Under the pieces are notes generated by a model that was not told where the DNA came from, searched no databases, and saw only the letters and a list, made by a program, of their open reading frames with translations. The translations under genes and the position numbers were made by a program. From PALSA-1296 sp038210275 (GTDB taxonomy: Bacteria > Bacteroidota > Ignavibacteria > Palsa-1295): DNA of 64,000 bases. Of the stretch, positions 23,606 through 31,922 are shown piece after piece. Within the stretch, counting starts at the first letter, position 1; each line of letters opens with the position of its first letter. The stretch is taken from assembly GCA_038210275.1 (NCBI GenBank), contig JBBQWV010000007.1, positions 62,001-126,000 of the forward strand, in the 5' to 3' direction.

Positions 23606-25300
23606 TTATTTTTCGATAACCAGTCTTTGAATAGACTGCTCGCCTTTATCGGTGGTGATGACTAAAAGATAGACTCCGGCAGTGAGTTCATGGAGATCTA
23701 ACTCCTTCTCATAATTTCCGGAAGCAGTTCCCGATATACTTCCGCCATCAAGTACTCGTTTGCCGAGCAGATCGTGAATACTGAAAGCAACCGTCCGTGG
23801 CTCAGAAAGTACAAAGCTAACGGTTGTTCTATTCCTTGCAGGATTTGGATAGAGAGCGGTCTTGCTGATAACAGAAGGATTGGCTGCTATCGGCGTGAGT
23901 GTCCCGCTTTGCTGTGCAACTTCAGGAACTGCTGCTAAGAGATCCTTATCAGGTTGATACCAAAAGATCAAACCATCATCAAAGGTAATGCCTTCGCCTT
24001 TATTAAAATGCTCTGTTGTTGCATTGCGAACTTTCACCGGAACAAGCCCTTCGAAGTTCGGCATCATCTTTTCTAAGTTAGGAATATCGAGTGAGAGAAT
24101 ATTTTCATTTGCTTCTCCATCGCTAAGTTCGCTCGTCAGCTCTTTCAACTGCATTTGTAGTTGGGAGTTAGATGAGTCCAGATTTTTCAGATTCAATTTC
24201 TTGATGACTTTTTCGATCTCTTGTCTTGCTTGAAGTACATGTCCTTTAGCTGCCTGAAATGTTGAATCCATGCGGATCGTGCGCTTCATGATGATGGTCT
24301 TCTGATGCTTGCCATTAGAAAGTGTATCGGTGACATGCTTATCATTGTAGATCATCATCTTCATGCCCTTTTGTTTCGTCGTGGGGACGATCTGATTGGA
24401 ATCAATATTAATATCAATATTCATTTCCATATTGATAGCATTATGCAGTTCTTTGAGATCGCTTGAATCAAGTCCGAGTTTCATGAAATCAATATCGCCG
24501 TCTTTTCCTCCGATCTGCATCTGTCCTTCGATCTTGAGTGCATTATTGACGATGTCGGATATTTGCTTCGGATCTACATCATCATTATCTGCGCGTGATT
24601 GAATTTCTAACCCACGCATTTTCTTTCCGTTGATGTCGCTTGAAAATTGCATTAAGCGTTTATTGCCCTTCGTATCGGTGACGATCATTGGAGCAAAATG
24701 TGGAGCATCGGACATATCTTTATTATCATCCCCGCCAACAACGATTCCCCATGAATTTTGCGGAAAGCTCATAGTAAAAAGATGTCCGTTATCATTTTTT
24801 TGCGTGAAGCTAATTGTCCCATCATCTTTTTTCGCAATTCCCATCTTCGCAAATTTTTCGGGTGCAAGAGGAAGCGGATGAATGCCTGCTACTTTCACCG
24901 GCGTCAGTATCGTTGGCTGAGTTGGCGGAGCCGGAGGCGGCACGGGTGGTGTTGGCAGTATTTCAGCAGCAGGTGCGATCTCTCTTTTTTCTACTTCCAT
25001 TTTTTTCTGGACTTCAGCTATTGGCGTAGCTGAAGCCGCAAAAATATTCGACCTGGAAGAAAGCGCTGAGTTCGGAGTTTGGATCTGCGGTGAACCGCTT
25101 AAGAGAACGTAGCCGGTAAAGACGGCGAGGCTGAGTCCGATAGTTGACATGATAATTCCTTTCGTTGAAAAAATAAATCGAGCTGGCTGCATGTGCTTAC
25201 TCTGCGACAACAGTTCGCGAGCATTATCTTCGGATATGACTGGCTCTTCGCGCCGTGCGGCTGCGAAAAGATCATCAAGATGTTTTTTCGTGTTTTCCAT
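23606..25300 (-). CDS. Membrane anti-sigma-like protein with T9SS-type C-terminal domain (2)
   Basis: A 564-residue protein with the same plan as the paralogue at 21236-22897. A short cytosolic segment (HLDDLFAAARREEPVISEDNARELLSQ) precedes one membrane helix at about residues 47-67 (GIIMSTIGLSLAVFTGYVLL). A TonB-like proline stretch (PTPPVPPPAPPTQP, about 115-128) suggests spanning of the periplasm. A Met/Asp-rich domain with coiled-coil character at 350-400 follows, then a T9SS sorting domain (LYPNPARNRTTVSF ... DLLGKRV ... LTAGVYLLVI). It starts 4 bp after the ECF sigma gene. A membrane-embedded protein with a sorting domain for export across the outer membrane is paradoxical. Confidence 0.75.
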   Translation of the reverse strand: MENTKKHLDDLFAAARREEPVISEDNARELLSQSKHMQPARFIFSTKGIIMSTIGLSLAVFTGYVLLSGSPQIQTPNSALSSRSNIFAASATPIAEVQKKMEVEKREIAPAAEILPTPPVPPPAPPTQPTILTPVKVAGIHPLPLAPEKFAKMGIAKKDDGTISFTQKNDNGHLFTMSFPQNSWGIVVGGDDNKDMSDAPHFAPMIVTDTKGNKRLMQFSSDINGKKMRGLEIQSRADNDDVDPKQISDIVNNALKIEGQMQIGGKDGDIDFMKLGLDSSDLKELHNAINMEMNIDINIDSNQIVPTTKQKGMKMMIYNDKHVTDTLSNGKHQKTIIMKRTIRMDSTFQAAKGHVLQARQEIEKVIKKLNLKNLDSSNSQLQMQLKELTSELSDGEANENILSLDIPNLEKMMPNFEGLVPVKVRNATTEHFNKGEGITFDDGLIFWYQPDKDLLAAVPEVAQQSGTLTPIAANPSVISKTALYPNPARNRTTVSFVLSEPRTVAFSIHDLLGKRVLDGGSISGTASGNYEKELDLHELTAGVYLLVITTDKGEQSIQRLVIEK

Positions 25301-25304
25301 AGGA

Positions 25305-25904
25305 TTATTTTATTCCTCTTCTGGCATAGACATGTGCAAATTGATAACCGTTTCCGCTTACAGATGATGCGCTTGGTGTGATGACATTGCGAGGAGCAAG
25401 ATCAACTCCGAGTAATTTCGCAAGTTTTTCGCGTCCCCGTGCTATTCGCGATTTCACTCCCGATAGACTTCCGCCTTGTATTTGACGGATCTCTTCGAGT
25501 GATAGTCCCGAGATCTCGAACATCACTACTGCTTCTCGCTGAGCATTTGGCAATTGCCTGAGCGCAGTATAAAGCAATTCAATGTCAGCGCCTGAATCAG
25601 GCGCAGGATTCGGATCGCGAATATTTTCAGCAAGCATTGCATCGTAGGCAACTTTCCGTTTACTCCTCCAACGCCAGCGTTTATTAAGCCGCGTTGCAGT
25701 TGTAAATAAATAGCTTGAAAAACTTTTCCCATCGCCATTCATCGAAGCAAAATGCTCGTATGCGATGAGGATAGTTTCGCTTGCCAGGTCACGTGCGATC
25801 TCCGGATCGGATGTGATCGCGCGGCAATACCTCGCCAATCCGGGTCGGATAGGCTCCAGTAATTTCAGAAAACGCTGTTGTTCCTCGTCTAAGAGAAACC
25901 TCAT
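25305..25904 (-). CDS. ECF-type RNA polymerase sigma factor (2)
   Basis: A 199-residue sigma70-family factor closely related to 22894-23466. Region 2 is PGLARYCRAITSDPEIARDLASETILIAYEHF ... YLFTTATRLNKRWRW, and region 4 is YTALRQLPNAQREAVVMFEISGLSLEEIRQIQGGSLSGVKSRIARGREKLAKLLG. It has a 35-residue Ser/Arg-rich tail not needed for the fold. It heads the operon with the membrane protein at 23606-25300. Both operons probably arose by tandem duplication. Confidence 0.9.
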   Translation of the reverse strand: MRFLLDEEQQRFLKLLEPIRPGLARYCRAITSDPEIARDLASETILIAYEHFASMNGDGKSFSSYLFTTATRLNKRWRWRSKRKVAYDAMLAENIRDPNPAPDSGADIELLYTALRQLPNAQREAVVMFEISGLSLEEIRQIQGGSLSGVKSRIARGREKLAKLLGVDLAPRNVITPSASSVSGNGYQFAHVYARRGIK

Positions 25905-26051
25905 GCAGTCTTATAAGTAAAAATAGCCGCGCAGTTACAGAGGTAAGAGACATAAGTGAGGAGAAAGTTGCAGGGGAAGTAATAACGCAATGGGATACTT
26001 TTTCAGTTTGTGACATGTTACAAGACCAAAGAAAAATCTTTCTCTCATTTT

Positions 26052-27155
26052 ATGTATAAAATATTCTATATTGTCTTGTTGGCATTCCCATTAGCTAATT
26101 ATGCTCAAACTAATGACAACCTGCCAATAGCGTCACCTTTAACACGAGGATATTCAAATAATTTTTTCACTACTATTGGGAAAGAAGCTGAAAAAAAAGT
26201 ATCAAACCTTGGAGCTTTTCTTGTCTGGCAGCATGATTCTCTTTTATGTGAGAATTATTTTCATGGATTTGACGGAAGCAGTATCTTCAATATTAAATCT
26301 GCTTCAAAAAGTATCCTTTCTGCCATTGCCGGAGCAGCACAAGCGCGTGGATATTTACCGGATCTGAATACTCATGTCTTAGATGTTTTGCCTGAGTATA
26401 GGGTAAACAGACATACCAAGAAAATATGGTTTGCTGAGGATAATGTAGTTGATGATTCGTTGATTAATTCTCTCACTTTACGAGATCTTCTGACAATGCA
26501 AACCGGGCTAGACTGGGATGATTTCGGATCAATTTGCCAAGCCTTTGTCAGTTCGTATGATCCCGTTCGATTCACACTTGATGTTCCATTCTCCGATAAT
26601 TATGAACAAGGTAAAGATTTTAATTATTGTTCCGGCGGTACGCACGTGTTTGCAGTTGCTTTGGCAAAATTAGTGAAAGCGGATCTATGGCAATTTGCGG
26701 ATTCAACAATATTCAAACCTACTGGAATGAAACTTCAGCGGTGGAACACGGATGCAATGGGGCGATACATTGGCGGCTGTGATATGTATTTTACCGCTCA
26801 GGATATGATGAGATTTGGGATTCTGTATCTTAACAAAGGTAAAATAAATGACAAGCAAGTTTTGCCCGAGAAGTGGGTCGATGAATCTACAAATGAGCAA
26901 GCTGAGTTAAAGTATTGGGATGTATTGCCAAACGCAGATGGCTATGGATATTTTTGGTGGAGAAGAAAATCAAATGGAAGACAAGTCTATGTTGCAAGTG
27001 GTGTGTGTGGACAGTTGATCTGTGTTATCCCTGATTTGGACATGGTAGTAGTTACTGCGTGTTCTTGTGGTGAAAATAATGGTAGAAAAGAAATACGAAA
27101 GCTACATCTGATCATGGATAAAATAACATCTGCGGCAAATAGAATAAAAAAATAA
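26052..27155 (+). CDS. Secreted serine hydrolase, beta-lactamase/class C family
   Basis: A 367-residue protein from the ATG at 26052 (MYKIFYIVLLAFPLANYAQ signal peptide; an ATG 14 codons upstream would spoil it). It has the SxxK motif SASK at residues 83-86, the YCS motif in FNYCSGG (a YxN/YxS equivalent), and GGCDMYFTAQDMMRFGILYLNKGK, a well-conserved family block. The third box appears as VASGVCGQ in place of KTG/HxG. It is related to esterases and D-aminopeptidase-type penicillin-binding proteins. A periplasmic location is expected; the substrate is unknown. Confidence 0.85.
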   Translation: MYKIFYIVLLAFPLANYAQTNDNLPIASPLTRGYSNNFFTTIGKEAEKKVSNLGAFLVWQHDSLLCENYFHGFDGSSIFNIKSASKSILSAIAGAAQARGYLPDLNTHVLDVLPEYRVNRHTKKIWFAEDNVVDDSLINSLTLRDLLTMQTGLDWDDFGSICQAFVSSYDPVRFTLDVPFSDNYEQGKDFNYCSGGTHVFAVALAKLVKADLWQFADSTIFKPTGMKLQRWNTDAMGRYIGGCDMYFTAQDMMRFGILYLNKGKINDKQVLPEKWVDESTNEQAELKYWDVLPNADGYGYFWWRRKSNGRQVYVASGVCGQLICVIPDLDMVVVTACSCGENNGRKEIRKLHLIMDKITSAANRIKK

Positions 27156-27200
27156 TTTTCAACTACCCTAACTAATTGTTGACTGTGCTCCTTCCATAGC

Positions 27201-27929
27201 TTACTTCTTCCCCACATGCATCGTTACTATTCCCGCCGTCAGATCTTGCCAATGAGCTTGCGAGAATCCTGCTTCGCGTAGCATCTTCATAATTTCTTCT
27301 CTTTCAGGGAAACGCTGGATAGAATCGGGAAGATAGGTATAGGCCTCAGAATTTTTTGATACTATTTTTCCGATCACGGGCAAAATGCGTTTTGAATAGA
27401 ACATATAAAGCTGCTTCATCGGAGTATGCCGTGGTTTTGACAGCTCAAGATTAACAAATATGCCGCCGGGTTTAAGGACGCGACAAATCTCTTTGAAGGC
27501 AATATCAAGGCTTGAAAAATTTCGCGTTGCAAAACCGATGGTCACGGCATCGAACGAAGCATCTTCAAATCGCAGAGCTTCCACATCGCCTTCTTCAATA
27601 TGAATAGAAGCTTTTTTTGCATCGATCTTCTGCTGAAAAATATCGAGCATGGGTTGTGCAAGATCTATACCTGTGATCTTTGCACCCGAGATCTTTTTTA
27701 ATATCTCAAATGACAGATCGCCCGTACCACAGGCAATATCAAGGATGCGCGGCTCCGGGATATTTTTGCAATGGGCTTGCACAATGCTGACAGCTTTTGA
27801 TCGCCAATAATAATCTAAGCCGAAAGAAAGAAAATGATTCAAGAAATCATATCGCCCCGCAATATTCGAGAACATATCGCGGACGTAGATCTTCTTTTCA
27901 TCCGATGTCGTAAAATCAAATTGCGGCAT
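27201..27929 (-). CDS. ubiE: Demethylmenaquinone methyltransferase (UbiE/MenG)
   Basis: A 242-residue SAM-dependent methyltransferase. Motif I is ILDIACGTGD (residues 62-71). VRDMFSNIAGRYDFLNHFLSFGLDYYWRSKAV at the N-terminus and VTIGFATRNFSSLDIAFKEICRVLKPGG are diagnostic of UbiE. It methylates demethylmenaquinone in the last step of menaquinone synthesis. In this lineage menaquinone rather than ubiquinone is the expected quinone. Its ATG overlaps the stop of the upstream LD-carboxypeptidase gene (TAATG), indicating translational coupling. Confidence 0.95.
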   Translation of the reverse strand: MPQFDFTTSDEKKIYVRDMFSNIAGRYDFLNHFLSFGLDYYWRSKAVSIVQAHCKNIPEPRILDIACGTGDLSFEILKKISGAKITGIDLAQPMLDIFQQKIDAKKASIHIEEGDVEALRFEDASFDAVTIGFATRNFSSLDIAFKEICRVLKPGGIFVNLELSKPRHTPMKQLYMFYSKRILPVIGKIVSKNSEAYTYLPDSIQRFPEREEIMKMLREAGFSQAHWQDLTAGIVTMHVGKK

Positions 27930-28864
27930 TAGCGTAGAACGGATTCGATAAGAGAGATGGAAGTACCTTCGATCCTATATTTTGCTCCGTAAGGAATAGT
28001 CCATTGTCGTGGAATATGACCTGAAGGAAGATCCATGAGTACTGGAATTCCGAGTTTATCAAAATAATCGTGAAAAACTTCTTCTGTTGTCAAAGATAAT
28101 TTTCCTTTCGGTGCATCGCATTCGGTAAATTGCCCGAGCAAAATTGCTTTAACCGAATTCAGCATTCCCGCAGCGCAAAGCTGTGCAAGGTAGCGGTCAA
28201 TGCGATATGGCTCTTCGCCGACGTCTTCGAAAAAGAGAATTCCATTTTTTATATTCGGCATAAAAGGTGTTCCCATGATCGAAGAGAAAACAGTTAAGTT
28301 GCCGCCAAAAAGTCTTCCTTGAACCGGTGCAAATTTTTTCTTCTGAAGCGATTTAATTTCTCCTTTAGCAGATGGAAGCTCACCGAATGGTTTATCGGAG
28401 GTCAGCATTTCCCACATGCACTGCTCTGCGAATGGATCGAAATTTTTCCAAATATCTACGCCGCTCATTGGTCCATAGAACAAGGATGCAAGTCCGGTTT
28501 TTTTATAGATCGCATTAAAAAGCGATGTGGCATCACTATATCCGACAATGATCTTCGGATTTTTTTTGATCAACTCATAATCTATTTCCGGCAATAAACG
28601 GATGGTGCCATAACCCCCTCTGATAAAAAAAATAGCTTTGACATTCTTATTTCGGAACATCGAATGAAGATCATCGAGGCGCTGCTTATCGTTGCCGGCA
28701 AGGTAGCCATGCTCTTTTTCGATATGCTTGCCGAGCGTGACACGACAGCCGAAGCTTTCAAAATATTTTACACTCCGCGCAATTTTCTCCGCAGTTTGCG
28801 GAGTGCTTGCCGGAGCAATAATGCCGATAGTATCGCCTGGATGAAGTTTTTGTGCTTTGGTCAT
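27929..28864 (-). CDS. Muramoyltetrapeptide (LD-)carboxypeptidase, S66 family
   Basis: A 311-residue peptidase that removes the terminal D-alanine from murein tetrapeptides during cell-wall recycling. The S66 catalytic set is visible: Ser110 in VGYSDAT, Glu213 in FFEDVGEEPYRIDR and His283 in LPSGHIPRQW. RGGYGTIRLLPEIDY is also conserved. There is no signal peptide, in keeping with a cytoplasmic recycling role. It is co-transcribed with ubiE and divergent from the amidohydrolase gene, sharing a promoter region of only about 35 bp. Confidence 0.93.
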   Translation of the reverse strand: MTKAQKLHPGDTIGIIAPASTPQTAEKIARSVKYFESFGCRVTLGKHIEKEHGYLAGNDKQRLDDLHSMFRNKNVKAIFFIRGGYGTIRLLPEIDYELIKKNPKIIVGYSDATSLFNAIYKKTGLASLFYGPMSGVDIWKNFDPFAEQCMWEMLTSDKPFGELPSAKGEIKSLQKKKFAPVQGRLFGGNLTVFSSIMGTPFMPNIKNGILFFEDVGEEPYRIDRYLAQLCAAGMLNSVKAILLGQFTECDAPKGKLSLTTEEVFHDYFDKLGIPVLMDLPSGHIPRQWTIPYGAKYRIEGTSISLIESVLR

Positions 28865-28898
28865 TAACTTTCTTGAAACCTACGTGTTTTATTTGGTC

Positions 28899-30146
28899 AT
28901 GCAACAACACTCTTTTGTAGATTATCACGCCCACGTTTACGGTACAGGATACAAAGTCCTGCATCCGAAACTCGACGGCGCAAAAAGTATTGAGGAAGTA
29001 TTAGAAATTTTATCGGGCGGGCTAAAAGTCCGCACCACCGGTGTGTGGCTGCTTGCCCGCGGGTGGGATCAGAATAAATGGGAGCAGAAAATATTCCCGA
29101 CCCGCGAATTGCTCGATGTGCTTTCGGAAGATATTCCGATAGCGCTTATTCGCATTGATGGTCATGCAATATGGTGCAATTCAAAGGCTCTGGAAATTGC
29201 CGGTATTAATCGGAATACTAAATCTCCATCAGGGGGTGAAGTATTGCTTTCGGCTTCCGGCGAACCGACAGGAATTCTCCTTGATGATGCAATGCAGTTG
29301 ATCTATGACGCAATGCCGAAAGATGATGAAGCCCAGATATCACAAACGCTTCGTGCAGGTTTAAAAGAATTTGCTCGTTATCATATCGGAGTGCATGATA
29401 TGGGAATTCCAGCTGAGTGGTGGGAGCCATATAAAAAAATTTATGAAGTAGAGGGAGATTCGCTTATTCGAGCAGAAGTTTTTCTCGATATGTCAAAGCC
29501 AAGCGGAAAGAAATTATTTCTTGAGAAATTTAAAAGTAAAAAGTTTGATGATTCTCCTCATCCGAATTTAAAACTTGTAGGAATAAAATTATATCTTGAT
29601 GGAGCACTTGGCTCTCGCGGTGCACAACTCTTTGAAGCATATGCGGATGATCCGGCAAATTACGGATTATCATTAATGCCTGATGATGAGGCATTAGAAC
29701 TTATGAAGCTTGCTGCTTCTGCCGGATTAACAATTGCCATCCATGCCATCGGCGATAAAGCAAATCATCGAGCCTTGAATCTTTTCGAAAAAGTCCCGAA
29801 TCCAAAGTCCGGTGTTCGAAATCGGAGAATTGAGCATGCACAGATAATTCGAGAAGAAGATTTGAAGCGGTTTGCTGAATTAGATGTTATCGCCGTTATA
29901 CAACCGCAATTTTTTCCGAGCGATAGAAGGTGGGCTGTTGAACGTCTTGGTGAAGATCGAATGAAGAATGCTTATAGATGGAAATCTTTACTTGAAGCAG
30001 GAATTGATGTTTTAGGCTCAAGTGATTCGCCGGTTGAAGATGCAAATCCTTTAGATGCAATTGAGCTTTTGCAGACGCGCGATGGCATAAATGACGGAGA
30101 AGCAATTTCAGAAGAACAGGCGATAGGGCTTTACCGAGATCGCTAA
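28899..30146 (+). CDS. Amidohydrolase 3 (YtcJ-like) family protein lacking both terminal segments
   Basis: A 415-residue metal-dependent hydrolase; I choose the ATG at 28899. It begins almost directly at the metal-binding VDYHAHVYG motif and stops at EEQAIGLYRDR. The ~60-residue N-terminal and ~70-residue C-terminal strands that normally build the accessory beta-sandwich are therefore missing. The barrel motifs are present: LYLDGALGSRGAQL, AIHAIGDKANH, RRIEHAQ and GSSDSPVEDANPL. It may be a trimmed but active form or a decaying gene. Substrate unknown; cytosolic. Confidence 0.8.
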   Translation: MQQHSFVDYHAHVYGTGYKVLHPKLDGAKSIEEVLEILSGGLKVRTTGVWLLARGWDQNKWEQKIFPTRELLDVLSEDIPIALIRIDGHAIWCNSKALEIAGINRNTKSPSGGEVLLSASGEPTGILLDDAMQLIYDAMPKDDEAQISQTLRAGLKEFARYHIGVHDMGIPAEWWEPYKKIYEVEGDSLIRAEVFLDMSKPSGKKLFLEKFKSKKFDDSPHPNLKLVGIKLYLDGALGSRGAQLFEAYADDPANYGLSLMPDDEALELMKLAASAGLTIAIHAIGDKANHRALNLFEKVPNPKSGVRNRRIEHAQIIREEDLKRFAELDVIAVIQPQFFPSDRRWAVERLGEDRMKNAYRWKSLLEAGIDVLGSSDSPVEDANPLDAIELLQTRDGINDGEAISEEQAIGLYRDR

Positions 30147-30174
30147 TCGTTTACTTTTTTTAAATTTTCTTATG

Positions 30175-30798
30175 TTAGAAATTCCCACCTAAGATGAGAT
30201 AGAAGGCGTTCAGCTTTGAATTGCCGTTATTCTTAAAGAAGTTCGTAAGCCCCCATTCGTATTCAACATCAAGCTTTAAGAAGAATACTCTGATACCGCC
30301 ACCGATAATCCCTGCAGTACGCATACCGCTGATATCACTTTTTACAAACGGCGCACCGGTGCCCGAGTTGATCTCGTCTGTATATCCAACTAAGAATGAT
30401 TGGGTAAGTCCTGCACGTACTTCAATATTTACCGGCGCATCGTCGAATATCTTTGCTCCTACTTGCAGAGGAACACGAATATAATTCGATCTCATCTTAT
30501 GATCAGATGAAGTTGGTGAAGTTTCGCTGATAGGAATGATCGGATCAGTAATAGTCAGCACACTTCCATACGAGGCAAACTCGATCGCAGGCTCGAAGAA
30601 AATATTGCTGCCAAGACTTCCACGAACACCGATCATATATCCAAGACGTGAAAAAGCATCGGTAAGTGGTGGAGTTAGTTTTTCAAAATAGCCATAGTTA
30701 ATTCCTCCGATCACGGCATATTGCATTTGTGCTCGCGGTGCCGATACCAAACCGGTAATGCACAGGATAAGGAAAATAGCTAATAGTTGTTTTTTCAT
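30175..30798 (-). CDS. Outer-membrane beta-barrel protein (PorT-like family)
   Basis: A 207-residue protein starting at 30798 (MKKQLLAIFLILCITGLVSAPRAQ signal peptide). Alternating amphipathic strands end in an aromatic C-terminus (AFYLILGGNF), typical of small barrels in Bacteroidota (IGVRGSLGSNIFFEPAIEFASYG ... YIRVPLQVGAKIF ... AGIIGGGIRVFFLKLDVEYEWGLTNFF). YIRVPLQV is the PorT/OmpW-like signature strand. Role unknown. Confidence 0.8.
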   Translation of the reverse strand: MKKQLLAIFLILCITGLVSAPRAQMQYAVIGGINYGYFEKLTPPLTDAFSRLGYMIGVRGSLGSNIFFEPAIEFASYGSVLTITDPIIPISETSPTSSDHKMRSNYIRVPLQVGAKIFDDAPVNIEVRAGLTQSFLVGYTDEINSGTGAPFVKSDISGMRTAGIIGGGIRVFFLKLDVEYEWGLTNFFKNNGNSKLNAFYLILGGNF

Positions 30799-30940
30799 AA
30801 TAGTCTTGATGAAACATCTATCAAAAAATGATGCAATCATCGTGCCATTATCATAAGTAAAAACACTTCAGGAGTTTCAGAATGGCGGGTTAATAATTTT
30901 TAATCATTAGGGCAGCGGCGAACCCGGCGCTTTAAGTTTT

Positions 30941-31019
30941 TTTCTTCATTCACTCAGCTGCTGAGGCTTATCGCGAAAGCCAGGATGAGGAATGGGAATA
31001 TGGTGGATATTCTGTGCAA
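30941..31019 (-). pseudogene. Decayed third copy of the PKD lipoprotein leader
   Basis: On the minus strand this stretch reads LHRISTIFPFLILAFAISLSS followed by TGA, then short remnants. It matches the signal peptide of the two intact genes upstream (MHRTxTILPFLLLAFxISLSSC). The start is TTG and the lipobox cysteine codon has become a stop. It is the relic of a third tandem copy. Confidence 0.75.
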
Positions 31020-31022
31020 GGG

Positions 31023-31919
31023 TTATTTATAAAATTTTACAGTTAAAACCGGAAGCGGTTGGCCATCTAACAATACAAATTTCTTTGTCGGGACTTGTCC
31101 CGAATAGCCGCCTATCATTGTGCCATATATATCAAAAGTAGAGTCAACCAAAGAAACAATATTTGAGGATAAATTTTTTCGAGAACTCGAAAAGAGCATA
31201 CTATCTGCATTCTTAAAATTTATCGGAGATTTAAATTTAAGAGATTTGATAAAAATTGAAGTAATAATTCCGTGATATCCTACAGCTCGCCAGCTACTGG
31301 ATATATCATCTAACGACGAAGAATCTATGTTGAGGCCGTTTGCGGAAATATCGACCTTTCCTGCTAAATTCCCGTAATATGATTGGCTAATTTTGCAACG
31401 TCTTCCCTGCCATTCAATTGGGAGGTTTGTATACTTTAATATTTCGATCGAATCAGTCCGAGCCGGACAAATGCATCTAGCCGAGAAAAACAAGTCCATT
31501 TTTGTAAACTGATGTAAGTAATTTGTATCAATCAATTGATTTATACTATCAAGAACAATAGACGCAGAAGTTCTCCCCACTATAGCTTTTGTGACAGTAT
31601 CAACTACACTTAAAGTAACCAAATACGACCCAAACTTCTTATAGTAATGAGGAAGAATACTTGTATCGAACTTCGAAATTAATCCGGTGCTGTCACCAAA
31701 ATTCCAATCAATACGGTATTGTGGTTTCCATGCTGGGGTAATCAGGGCATTAAAATCAACAGCCAGAATATTATTGGAATCAGGAATATTGTAGTTGATC
31801 ACCAAACGAGCAAGCGAATCCTGCGCTTTCGGCGGATTCTTCACTTCATTCACGCAGCTACTGAGGCTTATTACAAAAGCTAGTAGCAGGAAGGGGAGTA
31901 TGGTTGATGTTCTGTGCAT
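31023..31919 (-). CDS. PKD-domain lipoprotein, tandem copy 2
   Basis: A 298-residue lipoprotein with lipobox LSSC (Cys22). A PKD-like Ig domain follows at about residues 60-120 (YRIDWNFGDSTG ... LPHYYKKFGSYLVTLSVVD). The C-terminal 170 residues are a beta-rich domain that I do not recognise, with a CIC pair. The first 125 residues are nearly identical to the upstream copy at 31923-32882 while the C-terminal domains differ strongly. This suggests duplication followed by diversification. Membrane-anchored, probably periplasmic or surface-exposed. Confidence 0.8.
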   Translation of the reverse strand: MHRTSTILPFLLLAFVISLSSCVNEVKNPPKAQDSLARLVINYNIPDSNNILAVDFNALITPAWKPQYRIDWNFGDSTGLISKFDTSILPHYYKKFGSYLVTLSVVDTVTKAIVGRTSASIVLDSINQLIDTNYLHQFTKMDLFFSARCICPARTDSIEILKYTNLPIEWQGRRCKISQSYYGNLAGKVDISANGLNIDSSSLDDISSSWRAVGYHGIITSIFIKSLKFKSPINFKNADSMLFSSSRKNLSSNIVSLVDSTFDIYGTMIGGYSGQVPTKKFVLLDGQPLPVLTVKFYK

Positions 31920-31922
31920 AGA

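Noticed and set aside
24738..25033. Frames antisense to the second sigma-partner gene
   Set aside because: They overlap the proline-rich linker region and have no start context or homologue; the minus-strand gene is clearly the coding one.
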